A DNA stretch of 13,174 nucleotides from JAXIHJ01 sp034189755 (GCA_034189755.1 JAXIHJ010000067.1:1-13174); one strand, 5' to 3'; positions 1-7,218 are shown, counted from the first letter of the stretch. Notes: generated by a model from the letters alone, not told the origin. Translations and numbers: made by a program.

Positions 1-360
1 GACGTCGTACGTGGGCAACAGCGTCTTGACGTACACGTTATGGATTTTGCCGTTGGCGAGTAGGGCGGCGGCGTTCTGTAGACCCCTGCCCGTGCCGTCC
101 GGCGCAGGGCGAACGAACCCCACCAGCGCTGCGATGCCGGTACACTGCCCGGCGAGCGACTGGACCGCCCGCACGCTGTCGTCAACAAGCCTGGCCTTGC
201 GGAGCAGGTCACGCGGCGGATAACCCACCACCGACAATTCGCCGAAAACCACCAGCTCGGCCTCGGCCTGCTTGGCCAGGTCGATAAGTTCGGCAATGCG
301 GGCGGTGTTGCCCGCTATGTCGCCAATAACCGGATTAAACTGGGCCAACGCTACTTTCAT
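1..360 (-). CDS. nadE: Glutamine-dependent NAD(+) synthetase, N-terminal part (cut by left edge)
   Basis: The first 120 codons are present and the rest lies beyond the left edge. The visible part is the glutaminase (carbon-nitrogen hydrolase, nitrilase fold) domain, which releases ammonia from glutamine for amidation of deamido-NAD in the last step of cytoplasmic NAD synthesis. It opens MKVALAQFNPVIGDIAGNT, the usual NadE start. GELSVVGYPPRDLL at residues 40-53 holds the likely catalytic Glu41, and the GYPP-DLL signature separates NadE from other nitrilases. Lys112 in VYVKTLLPTYDV matches the catalytic Lys. The nucleophilic Cys and the synthetase domain would lie outside, so their integrity cannot be judged. 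The ATG at 358-360 is the natural start; an upstream out-of-frame ATG closes after three codons. The Shine-Dalgarno sequence is weak. The gene diverges from the cupin gene across 186 nt. Confidence 0.9.
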   Translation of the reverse strand, partial: MKVALAQFNPVIGDIAGNTARIAELIDLAKQAEAELVVFGELSVVGYPPRDLLRKARLVDDSVRAVQSLAGQCTGIAALVGFVRPAPDGTGRGLQNAAALLANGKIHNVYVKTLLPTYDV

Positions 361-410
361 ACTTCCATAACTACACGTTAGCGGGACCGATTTCACGGAC
401 AAACTCGCCC

Positions 411-423
411 GGCAGCGTCTGCC
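411..423. other. Small perfect hairpin in the nadE/cupin divergent spacer
   Basis: GGCAG-CGT-CTGCC forms a perfect 5-bp stem with a 3-nt loop. It lies in the presumed nadE 5' leader, about 50 nt before the start codon. No T-run follows on either strand, so it does not look like a terminator. It could equally be chance in GC-rich DNA. Confidence 0.25.
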
Positions 424-469
424 GCCTGAATTGGCAGAAAATCGCCGACATTATGCTGATTCTCAATGG

Positions 470-498
470 TTGAAATCGATCCGTATCCGCATCATAAT
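470..498 (+). promoter_or_regulatory. Probable sigma70-type promoter of the cupin-cyclophilin pair
   Basis: TTGAAA (470-475) is separated by 17 nt from CATAAT (493-498), with extra AT-richness just downstream. This would start transcription near 505 and give a leader of about 42 nt before the GTG start at 547. Spacing and box quality are good, but this is pattern matching only. Confidence 0.45.
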
Positions 499-546
499 AT
501 GCTAAGCATTTCACACAAAATCCGGCGGTTGTGAAGAGGCTTTCGG

Positions 547-852
547 GTGAACTTTGAAAATGCCATTGCGAAGGTGCGGTTCAGTTCCGCCAGGCCGCAA
601 TGCGTCCATATCCACAAGGGCAAAGCCATCTCCATGGAACTGCTGTGTATGGAGCCGGACCAGGGCCTGACCGTCCGTTCCTGCGAATGGTTATACTACG
701 TTATTACGGGCACAGCCGCCGTTACCGCCGGAGGAAAGACGACCACACTGCCCACCGGCCAATTAGCCGCCAGTGAATCCGGCGAAACGCACACGCTGGC
801 ATGTGTCGGCGAGACGCGCCTGGTCTGTCTGGCGGTCAGGCAATCGTCCTGA
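547..852 (+). CDS. Small single-domain cupin protein
   Basis: This 101-residue protein has the layout of a minimal cupin beta-barrel: a first half ending in WLYYVITGTAAVTAGGK (about 49-64) and a second half of the form LPTGQLAASESGETHTL (68-84). The GTG start at 547 is supported by GAAGAGG at 532-538. The usual metal-binding HxH of cupin motif 1 is absent, since the equivalent stretch reads VRSCEW at 43-48. Only His82 in motif 2 resembles a canonical ligand. It may therefore be a non-metal, sensory or binding cupin rather than an enzyme. No signal peptide is seen, so a cytoplasmic location is likely. The next gene starts 29 nt downstream, suggesting cotranscription. The substrate is unknown. 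Confidence 0.75.
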   Translation: MNFENAIAKVRFSSARPQCVHIHKGKAISMELLCMEPDQGLTVRSCEWLYYVITGTAAVTAGGKTTTLPTGQLAASESGETHTLACVGETRLVCLAVRQSS

Positions 853-881
853 CCTGTTCGAACGTGTAGGAGTATTCGCGA

Positions 882-1262
882 TTGAGCTTACGGATAACAA
901 TTAAGAGTGGCCAAGTACGGTCCGAAGCCGAACTCAATGACACACCATGCGCCCGGGCCATTTACGATGCGCTGCCGATCGAAGCTGCGGCCAATACCTG
1001 GGGCGAGGAGGTGTATTTCAGCATTCCCGTAGACTGCGAACTCGCCGACGACGCCCGCGAAGCGATGGCCGTGGGCGAGTTGGGCTACTGGCCGGTCGGC
1101 AAGGCGTTCTGCATCTTTTTTGGTCGGACGCCCGCCAGCGGCGAAGACAGTGCACCTCGGGCAGCAAGCAATGTCAACCCGATCGGACACATTGTTGGCG
1201 ACGTTGCGACGTTCAAGACCGTCACGGACGGCCAGAAGATCGTGCTCTCAGCCGAAGCCTGA
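882..1262 (+). CDS. Cyclophilin-like fold protein (TM1367/DUF369 type)
   Basis: This 126-residue protein matches the small cyclophilin-like family typified by Thermotoga TM1367. Recognisable landmarks in order are LND near 18-20, NTWGEEVYFSIP at 38-49, AVGELGYWPVGKAFCIFFGRTP at about 63-84, and ASNVNPIGHIVGD at 95-107. The family adopts the cyclophilin beta-barrel but is far from classical peptidyl-prolyl isomerases, and its biological role is not established. The length is typical. The TTG start at 882 is chosen because TAGGAG at 867-872 is well placed and the family N-terminus (short beta-strand before the LND loop) begins there. It likely forms an operon with the cupin gene and ends 33 nt from the convergent lysA stop, with no clear terminator between. 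Confidence 0.82.
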   Translation: MSLRITIKSGQVRSEAELNDTPCARAIYDALPIEAAANTWGEEVYFSIPVDCELADDAREAMAVGELGYWPVGKAFCIFFGRTPASGEDSAPRAASNVNPIGHIVGDVATFKTVTDGQKIVLSAEA

Positions 1263-1295
1263 GTGGAATCAATTCACAGACGAAACGTTCGGAAC

Positions 1296-2582
1296 CTAAA
1301 CGTCGAGTTCCGGGCCATAGAGGTCTTCGTAGGTTTCACGTCGCCGGATAATCCGCCATTTGTCGCCCTCGACCAGCACCTCAGCCGCGCGGGGGCGGGA
1401 GTTGTACTGGCTGGACATGACGAACCCGTACGCCCCGGCGGAGAACACCGCCAACAGGTCGCCTCGGGCCATCGGTGGTAGAACGCGGTCCTTGGCCAGG
1501 AAGTCCGAGGACTCGCACACACCGCCGACTATGTCCACCTGCCGCCCACCGTCCGGCCTGAAGTCCAGCCGGCGTTGTGGCGGTTCGGCGCCGTGGGGAA
1601 GTTGTGCCGGGTACACGAAATGCTCAGCGTCATACAGTGCCGGGCGGATCAGGTCGGTCGTGGCTCCGTCGACAATCACAAAGTTCCGCGCGCCGGCCTG
1701 CTTGACGTACAGCACTTGAGAAAGAAGGATTCCCGCGTTGCACGAAATCTGACGGCCTGGCTCCAGGATGATTTCCAGATCGGTCCCCTTCAGAAGAGGT
1801 ACAATGGACCTGGCATAGTCGGCCGCTAGGGGCGATGAGCCTTGTTCGTAGTCCGCTGCAAACCCGCCGCCGATATCCAGCAGGCGTATCTCGAAGCCCT
1901 TTCGCCGCAATCGGTTGATCAGTTCCAGCGTCTTGCGAATTGCCAAAACGTAAGGCTGAGCCGAATAAATGGGCGAGCCGAGGTGAAAGTGGATCGCATC
2001 AAGCCGAACGTTCTTGTCGCGGCCGTATGTCTCGAAGAAGCGTTCGGCGCGGTCCATGTCCACGCCGAACTTCGTTTCTTTCTTGCCGGTGGTGGTGTGC
2101 TGGTGCGTCTTGGGATCGTAGATGTCCGGGTTGATGCGGAGTGCCGCTCGAACATTACTGTGCGCCGCTGCGGCCAGGCGGCCAATGTTTTCGAATTCCG
2201 CCTCTGACTCCACGGTAAACAGCTTGATTCCGGCTTGGATTGCCTGGTTGATCTCTTGATCGGTCTTGGCGACACCTGCAAAGGCAATCTTTACTGGGTC
2301 CGCCCCAGCCGCCAATGCCCGGGCCAACTCGCCGCCGGAAACCACGTCAAATCCGCTGCCGGTCTCGGCCAGCAGCTTCAGTATGTTCACGTTCGCAAGC
2401 GACTTGACGGAAAAGCAGACCGTCGTCTCCATCTCGCCGAACGCCTTGACTATGGCGTCGTAGTGATGCAGAATTGTTGCTGCGGAATAGATGTACACCG
2501 GCGTACCGACCGATTCGGCAATGTCGGCCACGGCGACCTGCTCGCAAAACAGCCTGCTATTCTTATAGTCAAAATAATCCAT
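1296..2582 (-). CDS. lysA: Diaminopimelate decarboxylase
   Basis: This 428-residue fold-type III PLP enzyme converts meso-diaminopimelate to L-lysine, the last step of lysine synthesis, in the cytoplasm. The PLP-binding lysine is Lys60 in CFSVKSLAN (the family more often has YAVKAN). HFHLGSPI (198-205), LDIGGG (235-240) and EPGR (274-277) form the phosphate- and cofactor-binding sites. GVCESSD (354-360) carries the Cys-Glu pair contributed across the dimer interface, and YGF plus YNSRPRAAEVLV (385-387, 393-404) complete the C-terminal domain. The ATG at 2580-2582 has AGGA six nt upstream (2589-2592). Length and all motifs are normal, so it should be active. The SDR gene lies 178 nt upstream on the same strand. 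Confidence 0.96.
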   Translation of the reverse strand: MDYFDYKNSRLFCEQVAVADIAESVGTPVYIYSAATILHHYDAIVKAFGEMETTVCFSVKSLANVNILKLLAETGSGFDVVSGGELARALAAGADPVKIAFAGVAKTDQEINQAIQAGIKLFTVESEAEFENIGRLAAAAHSNVRAALRINPDIYDPKTHQHTTTGKKETKFGVDMDRAERFFETYGRDKNVRLDAIHFHLGSPIYSAQPYVLAIRKTLELINRLRRKGFEIRLLDIGGGFAADYEQGSSPLAADYARSIVPLLKGTDLEIILEPGRQISCNAGILLSQVLYVKQAGARNFVIVDGATTDLIRPALYDAEHFVYPAQLPHGAEPPQRRLDFRPDGGRQVDIVGGVCESSDFLAKDRVLPPMARGDLLAVFSAGAYGFVMSSQYNSRPRAAEVLVEGDKWRIIRRRETYEDLYGPELDV

Positions 2583-2700
2583 GGTGCATCCTGTTGTCGG
2601 GGCCTTGACGGCTGCTCTACCGAGCCAGCCAGCATAGCGACAACTCAGGCGGCGGACAAGGCCAAGCTGTGCAACTTGCTGAATCGGCCTAATACTACCT

Positions 2701-2720
2701 CTGCCTGTACCGGCAAGGCA
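2701..2720. repeat. Possible degenerate GC palindrome in the lysA-SDR spacer
   Basis: The spacer between lysA and the SDR gene holds an imperfect inverted repeat, TGCCT (2702-2706) against AGGCA (2716-2720), around a CCGG-containing centre. Its CTGCCTG..CCGG..AGGCA flavour resembles the longer palindromes at 5099, 11006 and 12628, but it is short and could be unrelated. Nothing else in the 178-nt spacer stands out. Confidence 0.25.
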
Positions 2721-2760
2721 AATCCGGAGAGATAGAGCGGCAAGGGGGCGGCTGTTAGAA

Positions 2761-3558
2761 TCAGAGCCGCCGCAGGTGGAAGCCGCCGTCTACGTTGATG
2801 ACTTCTCCGGTGGAGAAAGTCAGCAGGTCCTCGGCGATGGCGACTACGGCTCTGGCCACGTCGCCCGCCCGGCCCCAGCGGCGAATTGGGGTAAGCCCTT
2901 CTGCGATTAACTCATCGTACCGTGCGTGGGCCGAATCGGCGACGTCGGTTGCGATGATGCCCGCGCGGACCTCATAGACATTGATGCCGTGTTCCCCCAG
3001 CCGGTCGGCGAATAATCGCGTCAACATGCCCAACGCAGCCCGGCTGATGCAGTGCGGGCCGTGATCGGCGCTGGTCGTGTAGGCGCTGATGGAATTGATT
3101 GTTACAATTTTTGGATTTTCGACGAGAGCCGCCTCGACCAGCCGGACCATCTCATTGGCGACAAGCTGCGTGAGGAACAGCGTGGCAGTTACGTTCGCCC
3201 GTATTAAATGCTCGTAGGCGTCTTCGGTAATCTCCAGCAGGTCGTCCGCCGTGCCCGGTGTGGCCGAGGCGTTGACGAGCATGTCAATCCGCTCAAAATC
3301 ATCGAGGACCTGTTCTACGAGCTGCTCTCGCTGCTCGCTGACGGTCAGGTCCGCCTTTCCGGAGGCGACCTCGATATTCTGTTCGGCTTTGTTGGCGGCC
3401 TGATGAATCGCCGCGACGGCCTGTTCGGCGGCATCGGCGGGCGAATTGTGCTGGAGGAAAATCGACCACCCGCGGCGGGCCAGTGCTTCGGCTGTTGACC
3501 TGCCCAGACCGCTGGCACCGCCCGTAATCAAAGCCACCCGTGAAGGCGAATCGTCCAT
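2761..3558 (-). CDS. Short-chain dehydrogenase/reductase with altered catalytic residues
   Basis: This 265-residue classical-length SDR resembles 3-ketoacyl-ACP reductase-like members. The N-terminal Rossmann fold is intact, with TGGASGLGRS at 12-21. Ser156 in TINSISAY fits the catalytic serine, 13 residues before the Tyr position. The active-site YxxxK is replaced: the segment reads HGPHCISRAALGM (166-178), giving His169 and Arg173. The structural NNAG reads NASA (96-99), and the usual PG after the active site reads AG (199-200). The C-terminus (STGEVINVDGGF) is normal. The frame is uninterrupted and GGGGAG (3564-3569) supports the ATG at 3556-3558, so the gene appears expressed. It may be a non-catalytic or mechanistically altered SDR. 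It sits between leuC and lysA, but its substrate cannot be inferred. Confidence 0.88.
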   Translation of the reverse strand: MDDSPSRVALITGGASGLGRSTAEALARRGWSIFLQHNSPADAAEQAVAAIHQAANKAEQNIEVASGKADLTVSEQREQLVEQVLDDFERIDMLVNASATPGTADDLLEITEDAYEHLIRANVTATLFLTQLVANEMVRLVEAALVENPKIVTINSISAYTTSADHGPHCISRAALGMLTRLFADRLGEHGINVYEVRAGIIATDVADSAHARYDELIAEGLTPIRRWGRAGDVARAVVAIAEDLLTFSTGEVINVDGGFHLRRL

Positions 3559-3660
3559 AATTGCTCCCCGAAAGCTCTAGATGCAAATATCGGTTCGATA
3601 CGGTGCCGACCATTCGAGAAGTTGTAGCCTGTTTGGCCCCGCTTTTGGCCCAGAAGCCTG

Positions 3661-5037
3661 CTATGCCGTTGCGATTGGTTTGTCTGTGTCCACAAAATCG
3701 CGCGGGTCGGTAATCTTGCCCGTTACTGCGCTGGCGGCGGCGGTGAGCGGGCTGGCGAGATAGACGCTTGCTTCCTTGTGGCCCATTCTGCCGGGAAAGT
3801 TGCGGTTGGTCGTAGCCACGACGGTAATCGGCTCGTTGGCCCGGCCGAAGGTGTCCGCCGGCCCGCCGAGACAGGCTGCACAGCTTGCCGGGCCGATCCG
3901 GCAGCCGGCTGCCTGGAAAATTTCACGCAGCGATTGGCTTGCCACCTTCTGTCGGTCCAGGTCGGCGTCAACCTCGGTGGTGGCCGGCACGATGTAGGTT
4001 TCCACCGCGACCTGCCTGCCTGCCAGCACCGTCGCCGCAGCAAGCATGTCGGTTGTCTTACCGCCGGTGCACGAGCCGATGTAAGCCCGGTCGATTTTCA
4101 CGTCGCCCAGTTCGCGGGCGGTCGTGCAGTTGCCCGGCGAATGCGGACAGGCGACGGTCGGCTCTATCTTGCCGGCGTCGAACTCGTAAGTCGCAGTGTA
4201 GTCGGCGTCCTTGTCGGGGACGACAGGTTCGAATTCATCGGCACCGCCCTTCGCCCGCGAGCGGACGAATTCCAGTGTTTTCTGATCCGCTGCGATGATG
4301 CCGTTTTTGCCGCCGGCCTCGATGGCCATGTTGCAAATTGTCATCCGCTCGTCCATGTTGAGGCTTTCAACGGCTTCGCCGGCGAACTCCATCGCGCAGT
4401 ACGTCGCGCCGTCCACGCCGATTTTGCCGATGACGTGGAGAATCAGGTCCTTCGCCATCAGGTACGGCGGCAGCCCGTCGTGAAAGACGAATTTCATCGA
4501 AGCCGGAACCTTCAGCCAGAGCCTGCCCACACCCAGCACGAAGCCGGCCTCAGTGTTGCCTATTCCCGATGCGAACTCGCCGAACGCCCCGTGTGTGCAC
4601 GTGTGGCTGTCGGTGCCGAGCAACAGCTCGCCGGGCCGGGTGTGGCCGTTCTGAGGCAGCGCAACGTGGCATACGCCTCGATAACTGGTTCGGGCCGGGT
4701 CCGCGTATGGAGCCGGTATGCCGTCGCAGCCGGAGGCGATAAAGTCCGGATCATAATAATGCCGAATGCCCTGACGCTTGACGAACCGGCGGAGAATATC
4801 AATGTTGCGATGGGCCTTGGCATCGGCTGTGAAGATGTAATGGTCCGGAATGATGACGACTTTTTCCGGGTCGAACACCTTTGCGTCGCGTCCGAAATGC
4901 TCCTCGAAAACGCCGATAGTGCCCGGCCCGCAAACATCGTGCGTCAATAGCACGTCCACGTCGCACCAGATGTTTTCACCCGGCCGAACCGACGCTTTGC
5001 CGGCATGAGCAGCGAGTATCTTTTCCGTAATCGTCAT
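3661..5037 (-). CDS. leuC: 3-isopropylmalate dehydratase, large subunit
   Basis: This 458-residue aconitase-family protein isomerises 2- to 3-isopropylmalate in leucine synthesis, together with the small subunit LeuD. Motifs, counted from the start used here, are LTHDVCGPGTIG (31-42), LLGTDSHTCTHGAFGEFASG (139-158) and the [4Fe-4S] ligands Cys323 (IGSCTGG), Cys386 and Cys389 (SCAACLGG). NRNFPGRMGH (411-420) is also present. The Arg-rich substrate loop and three cysteines are intact. I use ATG 5035-5037 because MTITEKILAAHAGK is the family N-terminus. The in-frame ATG at 5041-5043 is an alternative, and an upstream extension would only translate a heptanucleotide repeat. No leuD is in the window, which is unusual because the two subunits are often adjacent. 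A homoaconitase-like specificity is less likely. Confidence 0.92.
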   Translation of the reverse strand: MTITEKILAAHAGKASVRPGENIWCDVDVLLTHDVCGPGTIGVFEEHFGRDAKVFDPEKVVIIPDHYIFTADAKAHRNIDILRRFVKRQGIRHYYDPDFIASGCDGIPAPYADPARTSYRGVCHVALPQNGHTRPGELLLGTDSHTCTHGAFGEFASGIGNTEAGFVLGVGRLWLKVPASMKFVFHDGLPPYLMAKDLILHVIGKIGVDGATYCAMEFAGEAVESLNMDERMTICNMAIEAGGKNGIIAADQKTLEFVRSRAKGGADEFEPVVPDKDADYTATYEFDAGKIEPTVACPHSPGNCTTARELGDVKIDRAYIGSCTGGKTTDMLAAATVLAGRQVAVETYIVPATTEVDADLDRQKVASQSLREIFQAAGCRIGPASCAACLGGPADTFGRANEPITVVATTNRNFPGRMGHKEASVYLASPLTAAASAVTGKITDPRDFVDTDKPIATA

Positions 5038-5044
5038 GCCCATC

Positions 5045-5065
5045 TTCAATTTCCAATTCCCAATT
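5045..5065 (-). repeat. Heptanucleotide tandem repeat in the leuC leader
   Basis: On the minus strand three exact-register 7-nt units lie directly before the leuC start: AATTGGG, AATTGGA, AATTGAA. The same family of units occurs near 10991-11005 and 11069-11082. The tract occupies the place where a ribosome binding site would be and supplies only weak purine-rich sequence. Confidence 0.7.
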
Positions 5066-5094
5066 GGGTTACACAAGCGCCGGCTTGACTAGCC

Positions 5095-5144
5095 GCGACC
5101 TGCCCACCTCCGGTAGGTAGGCGGGACGCTAAGCGAGCGGTCGC
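5095..5144. repeat. Nested palindromic element in the leuC leader
   Basis: CCTGCCCACCT (5099-5109) pairs with AGGTAGGCGGG (5115-5125) as an 11-bp stem with two G-T pairs and a 5-nt loop. Around it GCGACC (5095-5100) can pair with GGTCGC (5139-5144). A further small CGC-TAA-GCG hairpin lies near 5127, so a multi-arm fold is possible. It has no T-run. The CCTGCC..GGCGGG arms resemble the elements at 11006 and 12628. Position fits either a leuC leader structure or an intergenic REP-like repeat. Confidence 0.55.
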
Positions 5145-5159
5145 CGTTTGTTTCTGCCG

Positions 5160-5188
5160 ATACTATAGATTCACGACGGTCAAATCAA
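5160..5188 (-). promoter_or_regulatory. Possible leuC promoter overlapping the cobA-hemD stop
   Basis: On the minus strand TTGATT (5183-5188) is 17 nt from TAGTAT (5160-5165); the overlapping TATAGT (5162-5167) would give 15 nt. Transcription would start near 5153 and leave a structured leader of about 115 nt holding the palindromic element. Box quality is moderate. Confidence 0.3.
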
Positions 5189-6705
5189 CGCCCGAGCGAA
5201 GCAATCGCCTCGACGAGTGCGTCGATTGTATGCGGCCAGGCGACTACGGCCGGGTCGAGGCCATGGCTGCGGAGCGTGCCGGCGGTTACCGGGCCTATGG
5301 CGGCGAGCTTGACACCGGACAGGTCGACGTCCGACGGCGCCAGGGCGAGAAAGTTCTCTACGGTGGACGATGAAGTAAACGTAATCCAATCGGCCCGGCC
5401 GGTGCGAAGGGCCTCTATGGCCTCGTCGGCCAGTGCCGCCGGACGGCCGGTGCGATAAATGGAGGTTTCCTCCACCTCAGCGCCGGCGACGCGAAGGTTT
5501 TCGGCAAGTGCCTCGGATGCAATGTCCGCCCGCACAAGCAGCAGTCGCTTACCCTGCACACCTCGGGCTGTCAGAGCTTCAGCCAGTGCGTCGGTCGTGA
5601 ACGTTTCCGGCAGCAGGTCAGGCTCGATGAATTTTTCGCGCAGAACCTCGGCCGTTGCCGGTCCTATTGCCGCCAGTCGAACTCCGCCCAGCGCACGGGC
5701 GTCCATGCCCGACTCGGCCAGTCTCCGCGTCAGCGCCGACGCGCCGTTCGGCGACGTCAGCACCAGCCAGTCGAACTCGCTCAGCCGCGACATCGCCGCA
5801 TCCACACTCTCGAAAGATTCCGGCGGCTCGATGACGACGGTGGGCGAAACGATTACCTCGGCGCCCAGTTCGCCGAGCCTGGCCGAGAGGCCCTCAGCCT
5901 GCCGCGAGGCCCGCGTTACCAGGATCGTCTTTCCGAACATCGGCAGTTTTTCAAACCACGCCAGCCCTTTGCGCATGGCCGCCACGTCGCCGATGATGAT
6001 AATCGCCGGCGGCTGAACGTTTGCCTTTTTTGCCTCTTCGGCGATGCTTCGCAGCTCAGCTGGAATGGTTCGCTGCATCGGCGTGGCAGCCTGCTGGATG
6101 ATAGCCGCCGGCGTCTGCCCGGCCCGGCCGGCCTGCATCAGTTGACGGGCGACCGCATCGAGCCGGCCCACGGCCATGTAGAACACGAGCGTCTCGATCT
6201 TCGCCAGTGCGTCCCAATCGAGGCCGGAAATTTCCTTTTCGGGGTCTTCCTGACCGGTAACGAAAGCCACGGCCGACGCGTCGCGCCGGTGGGTGAGCGG
6301 GATGCCCGCATAGGCGCCTGCCGCCGCGCCGGCGGTAACGCCGGGCACGATGCGAAACGCACAGCCGGCCTGCACCATGGCCTCGGCCTCCTCGCCGCCC
6401 CGGCCGAATATCAGCGGATCGCCGCCCTTTAGCCGCACCACGCACTTGCCGGCGCGGCATTTTTCCACCATTAACGCGGCAATCTGCTCCTGCGGGACCG
6501 TATACCCCCGGGCGACTTTGCCTGCGTAAATCAGCTCCGCGTCGTCGCGGCATAGCCTCAGCAGGGCCGGAGGCGCAAGCCGATCGTAAATTACTACGTC
6601 GGCTCGCCTTAGCCACTTTTGGCCGGCGACGGTCAGCAAGTCGGGGTCGCCGGGGCCGGCACCGAGAAGCACAACCACGCCTCGTTGGGTTTTGTCTTTA
6701 GGCAT
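5185..6705 (-). CDS. cobA-hemD: Fused uroporphyrinogen-III C-methyltransferase / uroporphyrinogen-III synthase
   Basis: This 506-residue cytoplasmic fusion joins two tetrapyrrole enzymes. Residues about 8-250 are a SAM-dependent uroporphyrinogen-III methyltransferase, which makes precorrin-2 for siroheme or cobalamin. They show LLGAGPGDPDLLT (13-25), VRLKGGDPLIFGRGGEE (90-106) and PGVTAGAAAGAYAGIPLTHR (121-140). Residues about 256-506 are uroporphyrinogen-III synthase, which cyclises hydroxymethylbilane. They contain GKTILVTRA (258-266), LTSPNGASAL (316-325), FTSSSTVENF (443-452) and AAIGPVTAGTLRSHGL (468-483). Such fusions are common in anaerobes and many non-proteobacterial phyla, often beside hemA/hemC, but no other heme gene is here. 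The ATG at 6703-6705 precedes the methyltransferase domain directly. There is no Shine-Dalgarno, and a promoter ends just upstream, suggesting a leaderless mRNA. Confidence 0.95.
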   Translation of the reverse strand: MPKDKTQRGVVVLLGAGPGDPDLLTVAGQKWLRRADVVIYDRLAPPALLRLCRDDAELIYAGKVARGYTVPQEQIAALMVEKCRAGKCVVRLKGGDPLIFGRGGEEAEAMVQAGCAFRIVPGVTAGAAAGAYAGIPLTHRRDASAVAFVTGQEDPEKEISGLDWDALAKIETLVFYMAVGRLDAVARQLMQAGRAGQTPAAIIQQAATPMQRTIPAELRSIAEEAKKANVQPPAIIIIGDVAAMRKGLAWFEKLPMFGKTILVTRASRQAEGLSARLGELGAEVIVSPTVVIEPPESFESVDAAMSRLSEFDWLVLTSPNGASALTRRLAESGMDARALGGVRLAAIGPATAEVLREKFIEPDLLPETFTTDALAEALTARGVQGKRLLLVRADIASEALAENLRVAGAEVEETSIYRTGRPAALADEAIEALRTGRADWITFTSSSTVENFLALAPSDVDLSGVKLAAIGPVTAGTLRSHGLDPAVVAWPHTIDALVEAIASLGR

Positions 6706-6711
6706 TACGCC

Positions 6712-6740
6712 ATTGTATGCGCCGGGGGGCGAACGGGCAA
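6712..6740 (-). promoter_or_regulatory. Probable promoter of cobA-hemD, giving a leaderless transcript
   Basis: On the minus strand TTGCCC (6735-6740) is exactly 17 nt from TACAAT (6712-6717), which differs from TATAAT at one base. The expected start point falls at about 6705, the A of the ATG. The lack of any Shine-Dalgarno-like sequence before this ATG agrees with leaderless translation. Confidence 0.5.
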
Positions 6741-6830
6741 AAAAATGCGCCCTTGTTTAAGGTGCCCACCGACCAGGCCGATGCGCCCTATATGTACATA
6801 GTGCCAAAATACGAGGAGTTACGTAAGAAA

Positions 6831-7181
6831 ATGACTGCTCGAGAGCAACATCCTGCCGAACGCAGGCGTCACCCGCGGACGCAATTGCAGATAGCAGTCA
6901 ACAGCATACGCCTGGACCCGGACGGTGGCGACGTTACGGACACGCTCCACATGGTGGATATCTCCCGAAACGGGATGGGGGCGGTGTGCGACCGGTCGTT
7001 TTATCCCGGCCAAAGGCTTGTGCTTTGTCTGCCGCTTTCGCCTGCCAAGGGGCGGCGAAATATTTATGCCAGAGTTGTGCGATGCCGGCCTCGAGAGGAC
7101 GGCTACCACGTCGGGCTGCAATTCGACCTGTCCGCACTGGGCGCCTGGTCCGAGGCAGCCGACGTCGATGTCGCCGCCTGA
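6831..7181 (+). CDS. Small single-domain PilZ protein (c-di-GMP binding)
   Basis: With the start used here this is a 116-residue stand-alone PilZ domain, a cytoplasmic receptor for cyclic di-GMP. The two ligand-binding signatures are both present: RxxxR at Arg12-Arg16 in RRRHPR and DxSxxG at Asp43-Gly48 in DISRNG. The barrel continues with the strand RNIYARVVRC (76-85) and ends at GYHVGLQFD (91-99). No output domain is attached, so it presumably acts on a partner protein. The ATG at 6831 has GAGGAG 12 nt upstream (6813-6818), a slightly long spacing. In-frame ATGs at 6717 and 6792 would add a poorly conserved extension, so the start is uncertain. It diverges from cobA-hemD. Nothing in the sequence links it functionally to the downstream pseudopilin genes. 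Confidence 0.85.
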   Translation: MTAREQHPAERRRHPRTQLQIAVNSIRLDPDGGDVTDTLHMVDISRNGMGAVCDRSFYPGQRLVLCLPLSPAKGRRNIYARVVRCRPREDGYHVGLQFDLSALGAWSEAADVDVAA

Positions 7182-7218
7182 GTGCAGCGAACGCTTCCCT
7201 GCGGAAAGATCCCAGAAG

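Noticed and set aside
1263..1295. Bidirectional terminator between the cyclophilin gene and lysA
   Set aside because: Only a 4-bp CGAA/TTCG stem exists in the 33-nt gap and there is no T-run.
2235..2735. A 166-codon plus-strand frame across the lysA 5' end and the following spacer
   Set aside because: Most of it is antisense to lysA, and the remainder crosses the intergenic spacer. The composition is low-complexity and no family is recognised.
3778..4950. A 390-codon open frame on the plus strand opposite leuC
   Set aside because: It is exactly antisense to a well-conserved leuC in high-GC DNA, has no recognisable domain and no ribosome binding site. It is a codon-bias shadow.
6717..6830. 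N-terminal extension of the PilZ protein
   Set aside because: The extra 38 residues lie within the divergent promoter area and show no domain. The start at 6831 leaves a complete PilZ domain with a purine-rich site upstream, though with long spacing.
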